From Pseudaquabacterium terrae (GTDB lineage: Bacteria > Pseudomonadota > Gammaproteobacteria > Burkholderiales > Burkholderiaceae_C): 64,000 nt of DNA. The notes under the pieces are model-generated. The model searched no databases. It was not told where the DNA came from and saw only the letters and a list, made by a program, of their open reading frames with translations. The position numbers and the translations under genes were made by a program. Positions 41,205-50,192 of the stretch are shown here, piece by piece. The number at the start of each line of letters is the position of its first letter. Position 1 is the first letter of the stretch. Location: NCBI RefSeq assembly GCF_013266755.1, contig NZ_JABRWJ010000015.1, forward strand, positions 38,603-102,602, given 5' to 3'.

Positions 41205-41821
41205 GAGGTCTCCTCCGTCGGGCGCGGCGCCGGCGGCGGCTTCGGCCGCGGCGGCTTGGCGTGGATCTTCATCAGCGCCCGTTCCATCGGGCCATCGAGC
41301 AGCAACGGCAGCGCTTCGATCGACTGCGTTATGCACTGCTCCATCGCCTCGCGCTGATCCGGTGCCGGCTTGCGCAGCACCCAGTTGGCGACCTCCGAGC
41401 GCACGCCCGGATGGCCGATGCCGATGCGCAAGCGCCAGAAGTCTGCTGTGCCGAGCTGCGCCTGGATGTCCTTCAAGCCGTTGTGTCCGGCCACGCCGCC
41501 GCCTTGCTTGATCTTCACCTGGCCCGGCTGCAGGTCGAGCTCGTCGTGCACGACGAGGATCTGCTCGGTCTCGATCTTGAAGAAGCGGGCCAGCGCACTG
41601 ACCGACTTGCCCGACAGGTTCATGTAGGTCTGCGGCTGCAACAGCCAGACCGGACCGTCGGGCCGATTCACCCGCGAGACGAAGCCGTGGTACGCGCGCT
41701 CGAAGCTCATGCGCGCGCCGAGCACGCGCGCGGCCGCATCCACCCACCAGAAGCCGGCGTTGTGGCGCGTGCCTTCGTATTCCGGGCCCGGGTTGCCCAG
41801 GCCGACCAGCAAGCGAATCAT
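41201..41821 (-). CDS. pth: Peptidyl-tRNA hydrolase
   Basis: A 206-residue esterase that recycles peptidyl-t[23 protein letters not shown] holds the catalytic His (H20 region), with [23 protein letters not shown] and [13 protein letters not shown]. The proline-rich C-terminal tail ([13 protein letters not shown]) is longer than in E. coli. ATG 41821. The usual rplY-pth adjacency is broken here by the argP-ald pair. Confidence 0.95.
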   Translation of the reverse strand: MIRLLVGLGNPGPEYEGTRHNAGFWWVDAAARVLGARMSFERAYHGFVSRVNRPDGPVWLLQPQTYMNLSGKSVSALARFFKIETEQILVVHDELDLQPGQVKIKQGGGVAGHNGLKDIQAQLGTADFWRLRIGIGHPGVRSEVANWVLRKPAPDQREAMEQCITQSIEALPLLLDGPMERALMKIHAKPPRPKPPPAPRPTEETS

Positions 41822-41829
41822 CGGCGCGA

Positions 41830-42774
41830 TTATCCGGGCGCCGGCTTCAAGGCCTCGCGCGCGCCGGCGATCAACGCGCGACCGATGCGGTCGAGCGCGC
41901 CGGCCCGCAGCGCGGGCTCGGTGCTCGAGTCGTCGGTGCGCAGTTTCCACTGGTGCCAGTACAGCAGCACGTCGATCCAGATCTCCGGGAACAGGCCGAC
42001 CAGCGCGCCGTCGGCGAGCGCGGGTGCGGCCATCTGCTCCGGCATCACGCCGATGCCCCAGCCCATCACCGCCGCGCGCACGTGCGCTTCCGTCGATGGC
42101 ACGAAGCGCTCGACCAGGCGCGGCCCCTGCACGCCGAAGGCCTTCGCGACCCACAGCGCGTGCATGTCGTCCTTGCGATTGAAGACCAGCCAGGGCACGT
42201 GCGCGAAGTTGCTGCGGTTCAGGCCGCCCGGCAGCGATCGCTGGCAGAACGCCGGGCTGGCCACCGCGATGTAGCGCATCGTGCCCAAGGCGACGGCGCT
42301 GCAGCCGCGCAGCGCCTCGGCCACCGTGCTGACGCAGCCCAGCACCGCGCCCTCGCGCAGCCAGTCGTGCGTGAAGTCCTGGTCGTCGACGATCAGTTCG
42401 AGCCCATAACCGTCCCGCAGGCCCGCCTGCGCCACCGGATCGAGCGCCGGCAGCACCCACGTGGCCAGGCTGTCGGCATTGACGGCGATCGGCAGCCGCT
42501 CGTCCTGGCCCAGCGTGGCGCCGAGCTCGCGCGACAGGTCGGCGCGCATCGCCTGCATCTGCCGCGCATAGCGCAGCAGCACCTTGCCCGGTTCGGTCAG
42601 CCGCAGCGGCCGCGAGCGCACGACCAGCAGCCGGCCGAGGGCGGTCTCCAACGACCGCAATCGCTGCGAGACCGCCGACTGCGTGATCGACAGCTGCTGC
42701 GCGGCACGGTCGAAGCTGCCGGCGTCCGCCAACGCGGCCAGGCATTCCAGAGCGGCAGGATCGAACGCATTCAT
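41830..42774 (-). CDS. LysR-family regulator, ArgP-like
   Basis: A 314-residue LysR regulator. The helix-turn-helix is at 4-60 ([36 protein letters not shown]). Overall it resembles ArgP (IciA), which responds to lysine and arginine. It diverges from alanine dehydrogenase across 95 bp, so ald is its most likely target here. That gap contains the AT-richer stretch TAATGTAATCGGACAAAT (42785-42802), a candidate operator or promoter. Start MNAFDPAAL at 42774. Confidence 0.85.
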   Translation of the reverse strand: MNAFDPAALECLAALADAGSFDRAAQQLSITQSAVSQRLRSLETALGRLLVVRSRPLRLTEPGKVLLRYARQMQAMRADLSRELGATLGQDERLPIAVNADSLATWVLPALDPVAQAGLRDGYGLELIVDDQDFTHDWLREGAVLGCVSTVAEALRGCSAVALGTMRYIAVASPAFCQRSLPGGLNRSNFAHVPWLVFNRKDDMHALWVAKAFGVQGPRLVERFVPSTEAHVRAAVMGWGIGVMPEQMAAPALADGALVGLFPEIWIDVLLYWHQWKLRTDDSSTEPALRAGALDRIGRALIAGAREALKPAPG

Positions 42775-42869
42775 CAGTCGACCTAATGTAATCGGACAAA
42801 TCCAGATGCACCTTCGTGCCGCTGCCGTCGATTTCCACAATGCCGGGGCCAACACAATGGAGACAAGCG

Positions 42870-43985
42870 ATGCGAATCGCCGTGCCGAAGGAAATCAAGA
42901 ACCACGAGTACCGGGTCGGCCTGACGCCCGCGAGCGTGCGCGAGCTGGTCGAGCGCGGGCACGAGGTGTGGGTCGAGCGTGGCGCCGGCGTGGCGATCGG
43001 TTTGACCGACGCCGCCTACGAAGCCGCTGGGGCGAAGCTGGCGGCCGACGCGGACGAGGCCTTTCAGCGCGGCGAGATGATCGTCAAGGTCAAGGAGCCG
43101 CAGCCGAGCGAGATTGCCCGGCTGCGCGAAGGCCAGCTGCTCTACACCTACCTGCACCTCGCGCCGGACCCGGAACAGACCGCTGGTCTCGTCAAGTCGG
43201 GCGCGGTGTGCATTGCCTACGAGACGGTGACCGGCCCGGGCGGCGGGCTGCCGCTGCTGGCGCCGATGAGCGAGGTCGCCGGCCGCATGTCGGTGCAGGC
43301 CGGCGCCGCGCACCTGGAGAAGTCCAAGGGCGGCATGGGCGTGCTGCTCGGCGGCGTGCCGGGCGTGGCGCCGGCACACGTGGTCGTGCTCGGCGCCGGT
43401 GTCGTCGGCACGCATGCGATGCAGGTGGCGGTCGGCATGGGTGCCCGCGTCACGGTGCTCGACAGGAACGTCGATCGCCTGCGCCAGCTGGACCTGGTGT
43501 TCGGCAACCGCATCACGACGCAGTTTTCGACTGCGTTGAGCGTCGAGGAGGCCGTGCTGGCGGCCGACCTGGTGATCGGCGGCGTGCTGATTCCCGGCGC
43601 CGCGGCACCGAAGCTCGTCACCCGATCCATGGTCGCGCGCATGAAGCCCGGCGCCGTGGTCGTCGACGTGGCGATCGACCAGGGCGGCTGCTTCGAGACC
43701 TCGCGCGCGACCACGCATGCCGAGCCGACCTACGTGGTCGATGGCGTCGTTCACTACTGCGTCGCGAACATGCCCGGCGCCGTTGCCCGCACCTCGACCT
43801 TCGCGCTGAACAACGCGACGATCGGCCATGCGATCGCGTTGGCCGACAAGGGTTGGCGTGTCGCGCTGCGCGAGAACCCGCACCTGCGCGCGGGGCTGAA
43901 CGTGGCGCTCGGCCACGTCACCTGCGCGCCGGTGGCGCAGCAATTGGGATACGCCGACACGCCGGCCGAGACGCTGCTCGGCTGA
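42870..43985 (+). CDS. ald: Alanine dehydrogenase
   Basis: A 371-residue NAD enzyme that interconverts alanine and pyruvate plus ammonia. The start [20 protein letters not shown] follows GGAGA. Catalytic K75-type residue in [11 protein letters not shown] and H96-type in [13 protein letters not shown]-binding [20 protein letters not shown]. Full family length. Ends at a bidirectional terminator. Confidence 0.95.
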   Translation: MRIAVPKEIKNHEYRVGLTPASVRELVERGHEVWVERGAGVAIGLTDAAYEAAGAKLAADADEAFQRGEMIVKVKEPQPSEIARLREGQLLYTYLHLAPDPEQTAGLVKSGAVCIAYETVTGPGGGLPLLAPMSEVAGRMSVQAGAAHLEKSKGGMGVLLGGVPGVAPAHVVVLGAGVVGTHAMQVAVGMGARVTVLDRNVDRLRQLDLVFGNRITTQFSTALSVEEAVLAADLVIGGVLIPGAAAPKLVTRSMVARMKPGAVVVDVAIDQGGCFETSRATTHAEPTYVVDGVVHYCVANMPGAVARTSTFALNNATIGHAIALADKGWRVALRENPHLRAGLNVALGHVTCAPVAQQLGYADTPAETLLG

Positions 43986-43991
43986 AATGAA

Positions 43992-44015
43992 AAAGCCCCG
44001 CCGAAGCGGGGCTTT
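43992..44015. terminator. Bidirectional terminator between ald and rplY
   Basis: AAAGCCCCGC - CGAA - GCGGGGCTTT: a 10-bp stem with A-run before and T-run after, so it works on both strands, serving two convergent genes. Confidence 0.9.
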
Positions 44016-44051
44016 GCGCGAGACTCGTTGCGGCCCGAAGGCCGCAGCGGA

Positions 44052-44714
44052 TCACTTCTTCTTCGCGTCCTTGGCCGGAGCCTTCGCGGGGGCGGCCTTG
44101 CCACCCTTGGCGGGCGCGGCCGGCGCGGCTGCAGCCGGCGCGGCTTCTTCGACCTCGATCTTCGGCGGCGTCGCGGCGACGATCACCGGATTCAGGCTGC
44201 CGTGGCGCACCAGCTTGATGCCGGCCGGCAGCTGGATGTCGGTGGCGTGCAGCGACTGGCCCTTGATCAGGCCCGACAGGTCGACGGCAATGAATTCCGG
44301 CAGTTGCGTTGCCAGGCACTCGATCTCGAGCTCGTTGGCGACGTGGCTGATCAGGCACTTGTCGGTCTTGACGGCCACCGAGTTCTCTTCGCCCGCGAAG
44401 TGCAGCGGCACTTTCTTGTGCAGGCGCGTCGTGTCATCGACGCGCTGGAAATCGATGTGCTGCACTTGCGGCTTCCAGGCATGCATCTGGAAGTCGCGCA
44501 GCAGCACCTTCTGCGTCGTGCCGGCCAGTTCCATCTCGAGGATCGACGAGTGGAAGGCCTCCTTCTTCAGCGCGAAGAAGAGCGCGTTGTGATCGAGCTC
44601 GATCGTCTTGGGCTCACCGGCCCCGTACACGATGCCGGGCACCTTGCCCGACAGACGCAGGCGGCGGCTCGCTCCGGTCCCCTGCAGCGTGCGCTCGTAA
44701 GCGACGAATTTCAT
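44052..44714 (-). CDS. rplY: 50S ribosomal protein L25, long CTC form
   Basis: A 220-residue two-domain L25/TL5/CTC protein that binds 5S rRNA. The start [20 protein letters not shown] at 44714 follows family practice. N-terminal L25 domain (1-95), C-terminal TL5 domain (about 96-185), then an Ala/Lys/Pro-rich tail ending PAKDAKKK. Downstream of prs, as usual. Confidence 0.94.
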   Translation of the reverse strand: MKFVAYERTLQGTGASRRLRLSGKVPGIVYGAGEPKTIELDHNALFFALKKEAFHSSILEMELAGTTQKVLLRDFQMHAWKPQVQHIDFQRVDDTTRLHKKVPLHFAGEENSVAVKTDKCLISHVANELEIECLATQLPEFIAVDLSGLIKGQSLHATDIQLPAGIKLVRHGSLNPVIVAATPPKIEVEEAAPAAAAPAAPAKGGKAAPAKAPAKDAKKK

Positions 44715-44787
44715 GGTTGACTCCATGTGAAGCGCCCGCGACCAGGCGCTTTGGTAAAGCGGCCGGATGGCCGCAACAAAATGGGAA

Positions 44788-44806
44788 GGGCTGCCGACGG
44801 CAGCCC
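44788..44806 (-). terminator. Hairpin after prs
   Basis: GGGCTGCC-GTC-GGCAGCCC on the minus strand, followed by TTCCCATTTTGTT, 10 bp after the prs stop. It may be a partial terminator between prs and rplY. Confidence 0.6.
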
Positions 44807-44816
44807 GCTCTCCCGA

Positions 44817-45779
44817 CTAAAAATTATTGTTCTGCTCGGCGAACAGCGACGTCACCGACTCGCCGTCCGAAATGCGGCGGATCGTCTCGGCGAACAGGAA
44901 GGCCACCGACAGCTGGCGGATCTTCTTGCAGCTCTGCGCCGCGTCGGACAGGGGAATCGTGTTGGTGATGACGACCTCGTCGAGCTGGCTGCCGGCGATG
45001 CGCTCGATCGCCGGGCCCGAGAAGATCGGATGCGTGCAGTACGCGAAGACGCGCTTCGCGCCGCGCTCCTTCAGCACCTCGGCCGCTTTCACCAGCGTGC
45101 CGGCGGTGTCGATCATGTCGTCCATGATCACGCAGTTGCGGCCTTCGATCTCGCCGATCACGTGCATCACTTCGGAGACGTTGGCCTTCGGCCGGCGCTT
45201 GTCGATGATCGCCAGGTCGGTGCCGAGCTGCTTGGCCAGGGCGCGCGCGCGCACCACGCCGCCGACGTCCGGCGACACGACGACCAGGTCCGGGTAGGCC
45301 TTGCTCTTCAGGTCCGACAGCAGCACCGGCGACGCGTAGATGTTGTCGACGGGGATGTCGAAGAAGCCCTGGATCTGGTCGGCGTGCAGGTCCATCGTCA
45401 GCACGCGTTCGACGCCGACGGTTTCCAGCAGGTTCGCGACGACCTTCGCGCTGATCGGCACGCGCATCGAGCGCGGGCGCCGGTCCTGGCGCGCATAGCC
45501 GAAATACGGGATCACGGCGGTGATGCGGCGCGCGCTGGCGCGCTTCAGCGCATCGACCATGATCAGCAGCTCCATCAGGTTCTCGTTCGTCGGCGCGCAG
45601 GTCGGCTGCACGACGAAGACGTCGCGGGCGCGAACGTTCTGATGGACCTCGACCGTCACTTCACCATCGGAGAAGCGCCCGACGGTGCACTTGCCCAGCT
45701 CGACGCCGAGACTCTTGCCGATTTCCTCGGCGAGGGCGGGATTGGCGTTGCCGGTGAACAGCACGGTGTTGAACAGCAC
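44817..45779 (-). CDS. prs: Ribose-phosphate pyrophosphokinase
   Basis: A 320-residue enzyme making PRPP for histidine, nucleotide and NAD synthesis. [52 protein letters not shown] and the PRPP-binding [17 protein letters not shown] are canonical. It starts with GTG 45779 with GGAG 5 nt upstream. tRNA-Gln lies 60 bp upstream on the same strand. It feeds HisG, 12 kb away. Confidence 0.95.
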   Translation of the reverse strand: MLFNTVLFTGNANPALAEEIGKSLGVELGKCTVGRFSDGEVTVEVHQNVRARDVFVVQPTCAPTNENLMELLIMVDALKRASARRITAVIPYFGYARQDRRPRSMRVPISAKVVANLLETVGVERVLTMDLHADQIQGFFDIPVDNIYASPVLLSDLKSKAYPDLVVVSPDVGGVVRARALAKQLGTDLAIIDKRRPKANVSEVMHVIGEIEGRNCVIMDDMIDTAGTLVKAAEVLKERGAKRVFAYCTHPIFSGPAIERIAGSQLDEVVITNTIPLSDAAQSCKKIRQLSVAFLFAETIRRISDGESVTSLFAEQNNNF

Positions 45780-45839
45780 GGCAGCTCCGCGAAAGCTCAG
45801 GTCTGCTGGGAAGTGGAAGAACGCAGGAAGCGAGATGTT

Positions 45840-45916
45840 TGGCAGGGGAGGAAGGACTCGAACCCTCGCATGTCGGAATCAAAATCCGATGCCTTAACCA
45901 ACTTGGCGACTCCCCT
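45840..45916 (-). tRNA. tRNA-Gln (anticodon TTG)
   Basis: A 77-nt cloverleaf: acceptor AGGGGAG/CTCCCCT, discriminator G, encoded CCA (45840-45842), anticodon stem TCGGA/TCCGA with loop TTTTGAT (anticodon TTG) and T-loop TTCGAGT. Lies between ispE and prs on the minus strand, a conserved order. Confidence 0.95.
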
Positions 45917-45955
45917 ACACAGGACCCGGCTCGCGCCGAACCCTCGAATCCCTTT

Positions 45956-46870
45956 TCAGTCTGCCCAACCCCACAACGGGTGCTGGTCGAGACTGCGGCT
46001 CAAGCGGCCGACCCATCGGGGCGGAAGATCGTTCTCACCCCAAGTCGCCACGGGCTGGTCGCCTGCGCCGGCTCTCGCGAACACTGCACTGCCGGAACCC
46101 GACATACGGCTGTTGCCGAAGCGGGCCTCCAACCACCGGGCGGCTTGCGCTACCTCGGGACAGTGGTCTTCGGCGGCGGCTTGCAGGTCGTTGCGGCCCC
46201 AACTCATTGTCGTCATTGCCGCTGCGCCTGCTTCCGCGCCCGACAACCACTGCATGAGCTGGGTGTCTGCGAGAAAGTCCACGACTATAGCAGCATCGCT
46301 ATCGCGCCGCAGCAAGGGGCTCGCAAAAATCGCGGCGGTCGCCACGGGCTGGGGTGGTTTGACCAGCGCGAACCACTGGCGCGGCAGCGCGATCGGCGTC
46401 AATCGCTCGCCGATGCCTTCGACGAATGCGTTGCGGCCGCCGACGAAGAAGGGCACGTCGGCGCCGAGCTTCAGCGCGAGCGTTTGCAGGCGTTCTCGCG
46501 GCCAGTGCAGGCCCCACAGGCGGTTCAGCGCCAGCAGCGTGCTCGCCGCATCGGAGCTGCCGCCGCCGAGCCCGGCGCCCCAGGGCACGTTCTTCAGCAC
46601 CGAGATGTCGGCGCCCAGCGTGCAGCCGCTCGCCTGCTGCAACGCGCGCGCGGCGCGCAGGCTCAGGTCGTCTGCCGGCAACACCGCGCCGAGGTCGTGC
46701 CGCGCCAATGCACCGTCAGCGCGCAGCTCGAAGTGCAGCGTGTCGCACCAATCGAGCAGCACGAAGATCGACTGCAGCAGGTGATAGCCGTCGGCGCGAC
46801 GACCGACCACGTGCAGGAAGAGGTTGAGCTTGGCCGGTGCCGGAACGTCGTAGAGCGCGCGCAGGCTCAC
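45956..46870 (-). CDS. ispE: 4-diphosphocytidyl-2-C-methyl-D-erythritol kinase
   Basis: A 304-residue GHMP kinase of the MEP isoprenoid pathway. PAPAKLNLFLHVVGRRADGYH opens the enzyme; the ATP loop is VPWGAGLGGGSSDAAS; C-terminal SRMSGSGSAVFAR. Start is GTG 46870, overlapping the lolB stop (GTGA); a longer frame upstream only shadows lolB. Last gene of the TPR-lolB-ispE unit. Confidence 0.95.
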   Translation of the reverse strand: MSLRALYDVPAPAKLNLFLHVVGRRADGYHLLQSIFVLLDWCDTLHFELRADGALARHDLGAVLPADDLSLRAARALQQASGCTLGADISVLKNVPWGAGLGGGSSDAASTLLALNRLWGLHWPRERLQTLALKLGADVPFFVGGRNAFVEGIGERLTPIALPRQWFALVKPPQPVATAAIFASPLLRRDSDAAIVVDFLADTQLMQWLSGAEAGAAAMTTMSWGRNDLQAAAEDHCPEVAQAARWLEARFGNSRMSGSGSAVFARAGAGDQPVATWGENDLPPRWVGRLSRSLDQHPLWGWAD

Positions 46871-47409
46871 GACCCCGGTTCCAGCTTCGCGCGCACCGTC
46901 ACCACCGGCGCCGCGGGCCGGCGCGCCTCGACCCAGCCTTCGGACCAGCGGGCGAGGCTGATGCGCCAGCCGAGTTGTTCGAAGCCGGCCTCGTTGTCGC
47001 TTCGCGGCGTGAACTTCGCGCCCGTCCACGGGCGCCCGCGCAGCCAGTCGAACAGCGCAGCGATCGGGATGCGCTCGCCGAGCGCGTCGACCGCCAGGGC
47101 GTCCAGGTCGGGGTAGGCGGTGCGGCCATCGCTGGTGATCAAGGCGGCTTCACCGGGTGCCCAGCGCGCCTGCGCCGCCGTGGCGCCGAGCGGGCCGCTC
47201 AGCACGAGCTGGCCGTGTGTCGGGTTGCCGCTCAACTCGAAGCTCGCGCTGACGTTGCGCGGCGGCTGGCTGTCGACACGCACCGCGAGGCGTCCGGACA
47301 GCGTCTCGCTCGCGCCGGGTGCAGCGGTGCGCTGCGGTGTCGCGCAGCCGGCGAGCAGTGCCGCCGCCAGCAGAGCGAGCGCCGCGAATCCGCGCGCGCC
47401 CCGCGTCAC
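46867..47409 (-). CDS. lolB: Outer-membrane lipoprotein insertion protein LolB
   Basis: A 180-residue outer-membrane lipoprotein that receives lipoproteins from LolA. Lipobox LLAGC near residue 22 after a short hydrophobic signal. GRLAVRVDSQPPRNVSASFE and the RGRPWTGAKF segment fit the LolB fold. GTG start 47409 overlaps the stop of the TPR gene (GTGA). The TPR-lolB-ispE order is standard for betaproteobacteria. Confidence 0.88.
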   Translation of the reverse strand: MTRGARGFAALALLAAALLAGCATPQRTAAPGASETLSGRLAVRVDSQPPRNVSASFELSGNPTHGQLVLSGPLGATAAQARWAPGEAALITSDGRTAYPDLDALAVDALGERIPIAALFDWLRGRPWTGAKFTPRSDNEAGFEQLGWRISLARWSEGWVEARRPAAPVVTVRAKLEPGS

Positions 47410-49181
47410 AGCCCGACCTTGAGCCGAGCCAGCGTCTCGCGCAACAGCTCGTTGTCGGCGTCGCGGCCGCGCGCGTCCTGCCAGATGCGGCGCGCTTCGT
47501 CGCGTTCGCCCATCACCCACAGCACTTCGCCCAGGTGCGTGGCGATCTCGGTGTCCGGCCGGGCCCGGTAAGCCTGGCGCAGCAGGCGCGCCGCCTCCTC
47601 GCGATTGCCGAGGCGGTACTCGACCCAGCCGAGGCTGTCGGTGATGAACGGGTCGCCGGGCGAGAGGTCGAGCGCCTTGCGGATCAGGTCGCGGGCTTCG
47701 CCCAGGCGCTGGTTGCGATCGGCCAGCGAATAGCCGAGCGCGTTGTGTGCATGCGGATGCTCGGGCTTGAGCTCGATGACCCGGCGCAGCAGGCGTTCCA
47801 TTTCGGCGAAGCGTTCGACCTTCTCCTCGGCCATCGCCTGCTCGTAGATCAGGTCGACATCGTCGGCGAACCGGCTGTTCGCGGCGGCGAGCACGGCGGC
47901 CGCGTCGGGCCAGCGCTTGCCGTCGCGCAGCAGTTGCGCCTCGGCCAGCAGCTTGGCGCGCACGTCGTCGCCATTGCGCTCGGGCACCGCGTGGATCAGT
48001 GCGCGCGCCTCCTTGACCTTGCCCTGGCGCATCAGCATCGACGCGCGACGGCTTTGCACCTCGAGCGCACGCTGCGGGTTGTCGACACGCCCCAGCCATT
48101 GCTCGGCGGCCTTCAGGTCGCCACGCTGCTCGGCCACCTGCGCCAGCAGCAACCAGGCCTGCGTCGTCGCCCGATCGGCCGTTGCCACCGGGTTGTCGTC
48201 GTCTTCGTCGCGCATCTCGGCCCGTGCGTCGCCGCGCTGGGCGATCTCGACGAAGCGCAGCAAGGCGGCTTCGGCTTCGGGCAGCTGCTTCAGCTCCAGC
48301 CGCAGCGCGCCCAGCGACAGCCACGGTTCGGCCAGCTCCGGACGTTCGCGGGTCAGGACTTCGAGCTGTTCAGCGGCGTCGGTGTAGCGCTGCGCCTGCG
48401 TCAGCAGGCGCACATAGGCCAGGCGCACCGCGGGCTCGGCCGCCGGCCGGGCGAGGTGCTGCGTCACCAGGGCCTCCGCGGCGGCCGTGCCCGGCAGCAT
48501 GTCGAGCGCGACCAGCGCCGGCCCGGGCGCCGCGGGGTCCGCTGCCTGGGCCAGGCGCAGCCGTTCGAGCGCCGCGGCGTTCTGGCCGGCATTGACCTGC
48601 ACGCGGGCGAGCGCGACCAGGCTGGCGACGCGCGTGGCGGGCGGCGTCAGGTACCGCTCGAGCACCGGCTCGGTGATCGCCAGCACGCGAGCCCGGTCGG
48701 TCGCACGTTGCAGCAGTCGCGGCAGCGAGGCGATCAGCATCGGCCGCTCGGTGTCGGGCACCGCCGCGAGCCAGGCCTGCAGCGGGTCGGCCAGGTCGTC
48801 CAGGCGGTTCAGCGCGAGCAGGATCTGCACTTCGAAGCGCATCGCTTCGGCGACCTGCGGCCGTGCGACGCGCCAGGCGCGCGCGGCGGCCAGCGCCTGG
48901 TCACCGGCACGCGCCTGCAGCGCGATCTCGATGGTCCGGCGGAACAGGGCATCGTCGCCATGCCGGCGCGCGGCATCGAGCATCACCTCGTAGGCACTGC
49001 CGGCGCGGCCGGCGCTGAGTTCGAGCTCGCCGATCAGCAGCTGGTAGAACAGCGGCGCGTCGAGCGGTGAGTTGGCGGACGCCGAGTCGTCCTGGGCGAG
49101 AACGGCGCCGGCGCCGATCGTGAGCACCGCGCTGGCGATCCAGGATCGCAGGCGGCGCGAGGGCGCTGGGGAACGGGGCAT
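47406..49181 (-). CDS. Periplasmic TPR protein, upstream partner of lolB
   Basis: A 591-residue exported protein: signal peptide ending near AVLAQ (about residue 30), then an almost continuous TPR array. Examples are AYVRLLTQAQRYTDAAEQLE, AWLLLAQVAEQRGDLKAAEQ and HAHNALGYSLADRNQRLGEA. Similar proteins are found before lolB in related bacteria, which suggests an envelope role, but none is known to me. Divergent from mutM by 59 bp. Confidence 0.82.
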   Translation of the reverse strand: MPRSPAPSRRLRSWIASAVLTIGAGAVLAQDDSASANSPLDAPLFYQLLIGELELSAGRAGSAYEVMLDAARRHGDDALFRRTIEIALQARAGDQALAAARAWRVARPQVAEAMRFEVQILLALNRLDDLADPLQAWLAAVPDTERPMLIASLPRLLQRATDRARVLAITEPVLERYLTPPATRVASLVALARVQVNAGQNAAALERLRLAQAADPAAPGPALVALDMLPGTAAAEALVTQHLARPAAEPAVRLAYVRLLTQAQRYTDAAEQLEVLTRERPELAEPWLSLGALRLELKQLPEAEAALLRFVEIAQRGDARAEMRDEDDDNPVATADRATTQAWLLLAQVAEQRGDLKAAEQWLGRVDNPQRALEVQSRRASMLMRQGKVKEARALIHAVPERNGDDVRAKLLAEAQLLRDGKRWPDAAAVLAAANSRFADDVDLIYEQAMAEEKVERFAEMERLLRRVIELKPEHPHAHNALGYSLADRNQRLGEARDLIRKALDLSPGDPFITDSLGWVEYRLGNREEAARLLRQAYRARPDTEIATHLGEVLWVMGERDEARRIWQDARGRDADNELLRETLARLKVGL

Positions 49182-49240
49182 CGTGATTCCTCGAACAGGC
49201 GTCGATTCTATTGGGCCTGCCCGGCACCGATAATTTCGCC

Positions 49241-50068
49241 ATGCCCGAGCTGCCCGAGGTCGAAGTGACGCGCATCACGCTGGCCGAACGCCTGCGCGGC
49301 GGGCGCATTCAGTCGGCGCGGCTGGGCAAGCCGCTGCGCTGGCCGCTGGGCTGCGCGCCGGAAGCACTCGCCGGCTTGCGTCTGGGCGACCTGCAGCGGC
49401 GCGGCAAGTACCTCTGGCTGCCGCTGGACGGCCCGGCGCGGCGCGGCGGCCTGCTGATGCACCTCGGCATGTCGGGCTCGCTGAACCTGGCCGATGCGCC
49501 GCCACCCGCCGGCGCGCACGACCACTTCGAGCTGCACACCGACCGCGGCACGCTGCGCCTGACCGATCCGCGCCGCTTCGGCGCTGTCGTCTGGTCTGAC
49601 GCGCTGAATGCCGACCCGGCCGCGAAGCTGCTGGCGCGGCTCGGCCCCGAACCCTTCGATCCCACGCTGACGCCGCAGCGCTTTCACCAGGCGCTGCATG
49701 CGCGCCGCTGCAACATCAAGGTGGCGCTGCTCGGCGGCGAGCTGATCGTCGGTGCCGGCAACATCTACGTCAGCGAGGCGCTGTTCATCGCCGGCATCGA
49801 TCCGCGCGCCCGCTGCGATCGCCTGAGCCGGCCGCGCGCCGAGAAGCTGCTGGCCGCGCTGCGCCAGACGCTGGCGCGGGCGATCGCGCTCGGCGGCTCG
49901 ACGCTGCGCGACTTCCGCGACGCGCACGGCATGAGCGGCGCCTTCCAGGACCAGGCGCTGGTTTATGGCCGCGAAGGCGAGCGCTGCACGCGTTGCGAGG
50001 GCACGGTGCGGCGCATCGTCCAGGGCCAGCGGTCGACCTTCTACTGCCCCGGCTGCCAGCGCCGCTGA
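49241..50068 (+). CDS. mutM: Formamidopyrimidine-DNA glycosylase (Fpg)
   Basis: A 275-residue DNA glycosylase that removes 8-oxoguanine opposite [12 protein letters not shown] gives catalytic P2 and E3; K56 is in RGKYLWLPL; the C-terminal zinc finger is CTRCEG with CPGCQRR. The ATG at 49241 is fixed because the mature N-terminus must be Pro. A -10-like GATAAT lies at 49229. mutY, the partner of the same repair pathway, is 2.1 kb downstream on the same strand. Confidence 0.96.
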   Translation: MPELPEVEVTRITLAERLRGGRIQSARLGKPLRWPLGCAPEALAGLRLGDLQRRGKYLWLPLDGPARRGGLLMHLGMSGSLNLADAPPPAGAHDHFELHTDRGTLRLTDPRRFGAVVWSDALNADPAAKLLARLGPEPFDPTLTPQRFHQALHARRCNIKVALLGGELIVGAGNIYVSEALFIAGIDPRARCDRLSRPRAEKLLAALRQTLARAIALGGSTLRDFRDAHGMSGAFQDQALVYGREGERCTRCEGTVRRIVQGQRSTFYCPGCQRR

Positions 50069-50192
50069 CGCCGCCGGTCGTCGTCAGCGCGCGACGTGTC
50101 CCCACGCTTGTGGGCGATCAGCGGTCATTTGCACGCCGCCGAAAAGAAAGCTTGCGCTAGCATCGCTCGCAACTTCGTCCACCGCTGTCCGC

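Noticed and set aside
50095..50120. Terminator CCCAC-GCTT-GTGGG after mutM
   Set aside because: Only a 5-bp stem without a T-run; too weak to list.
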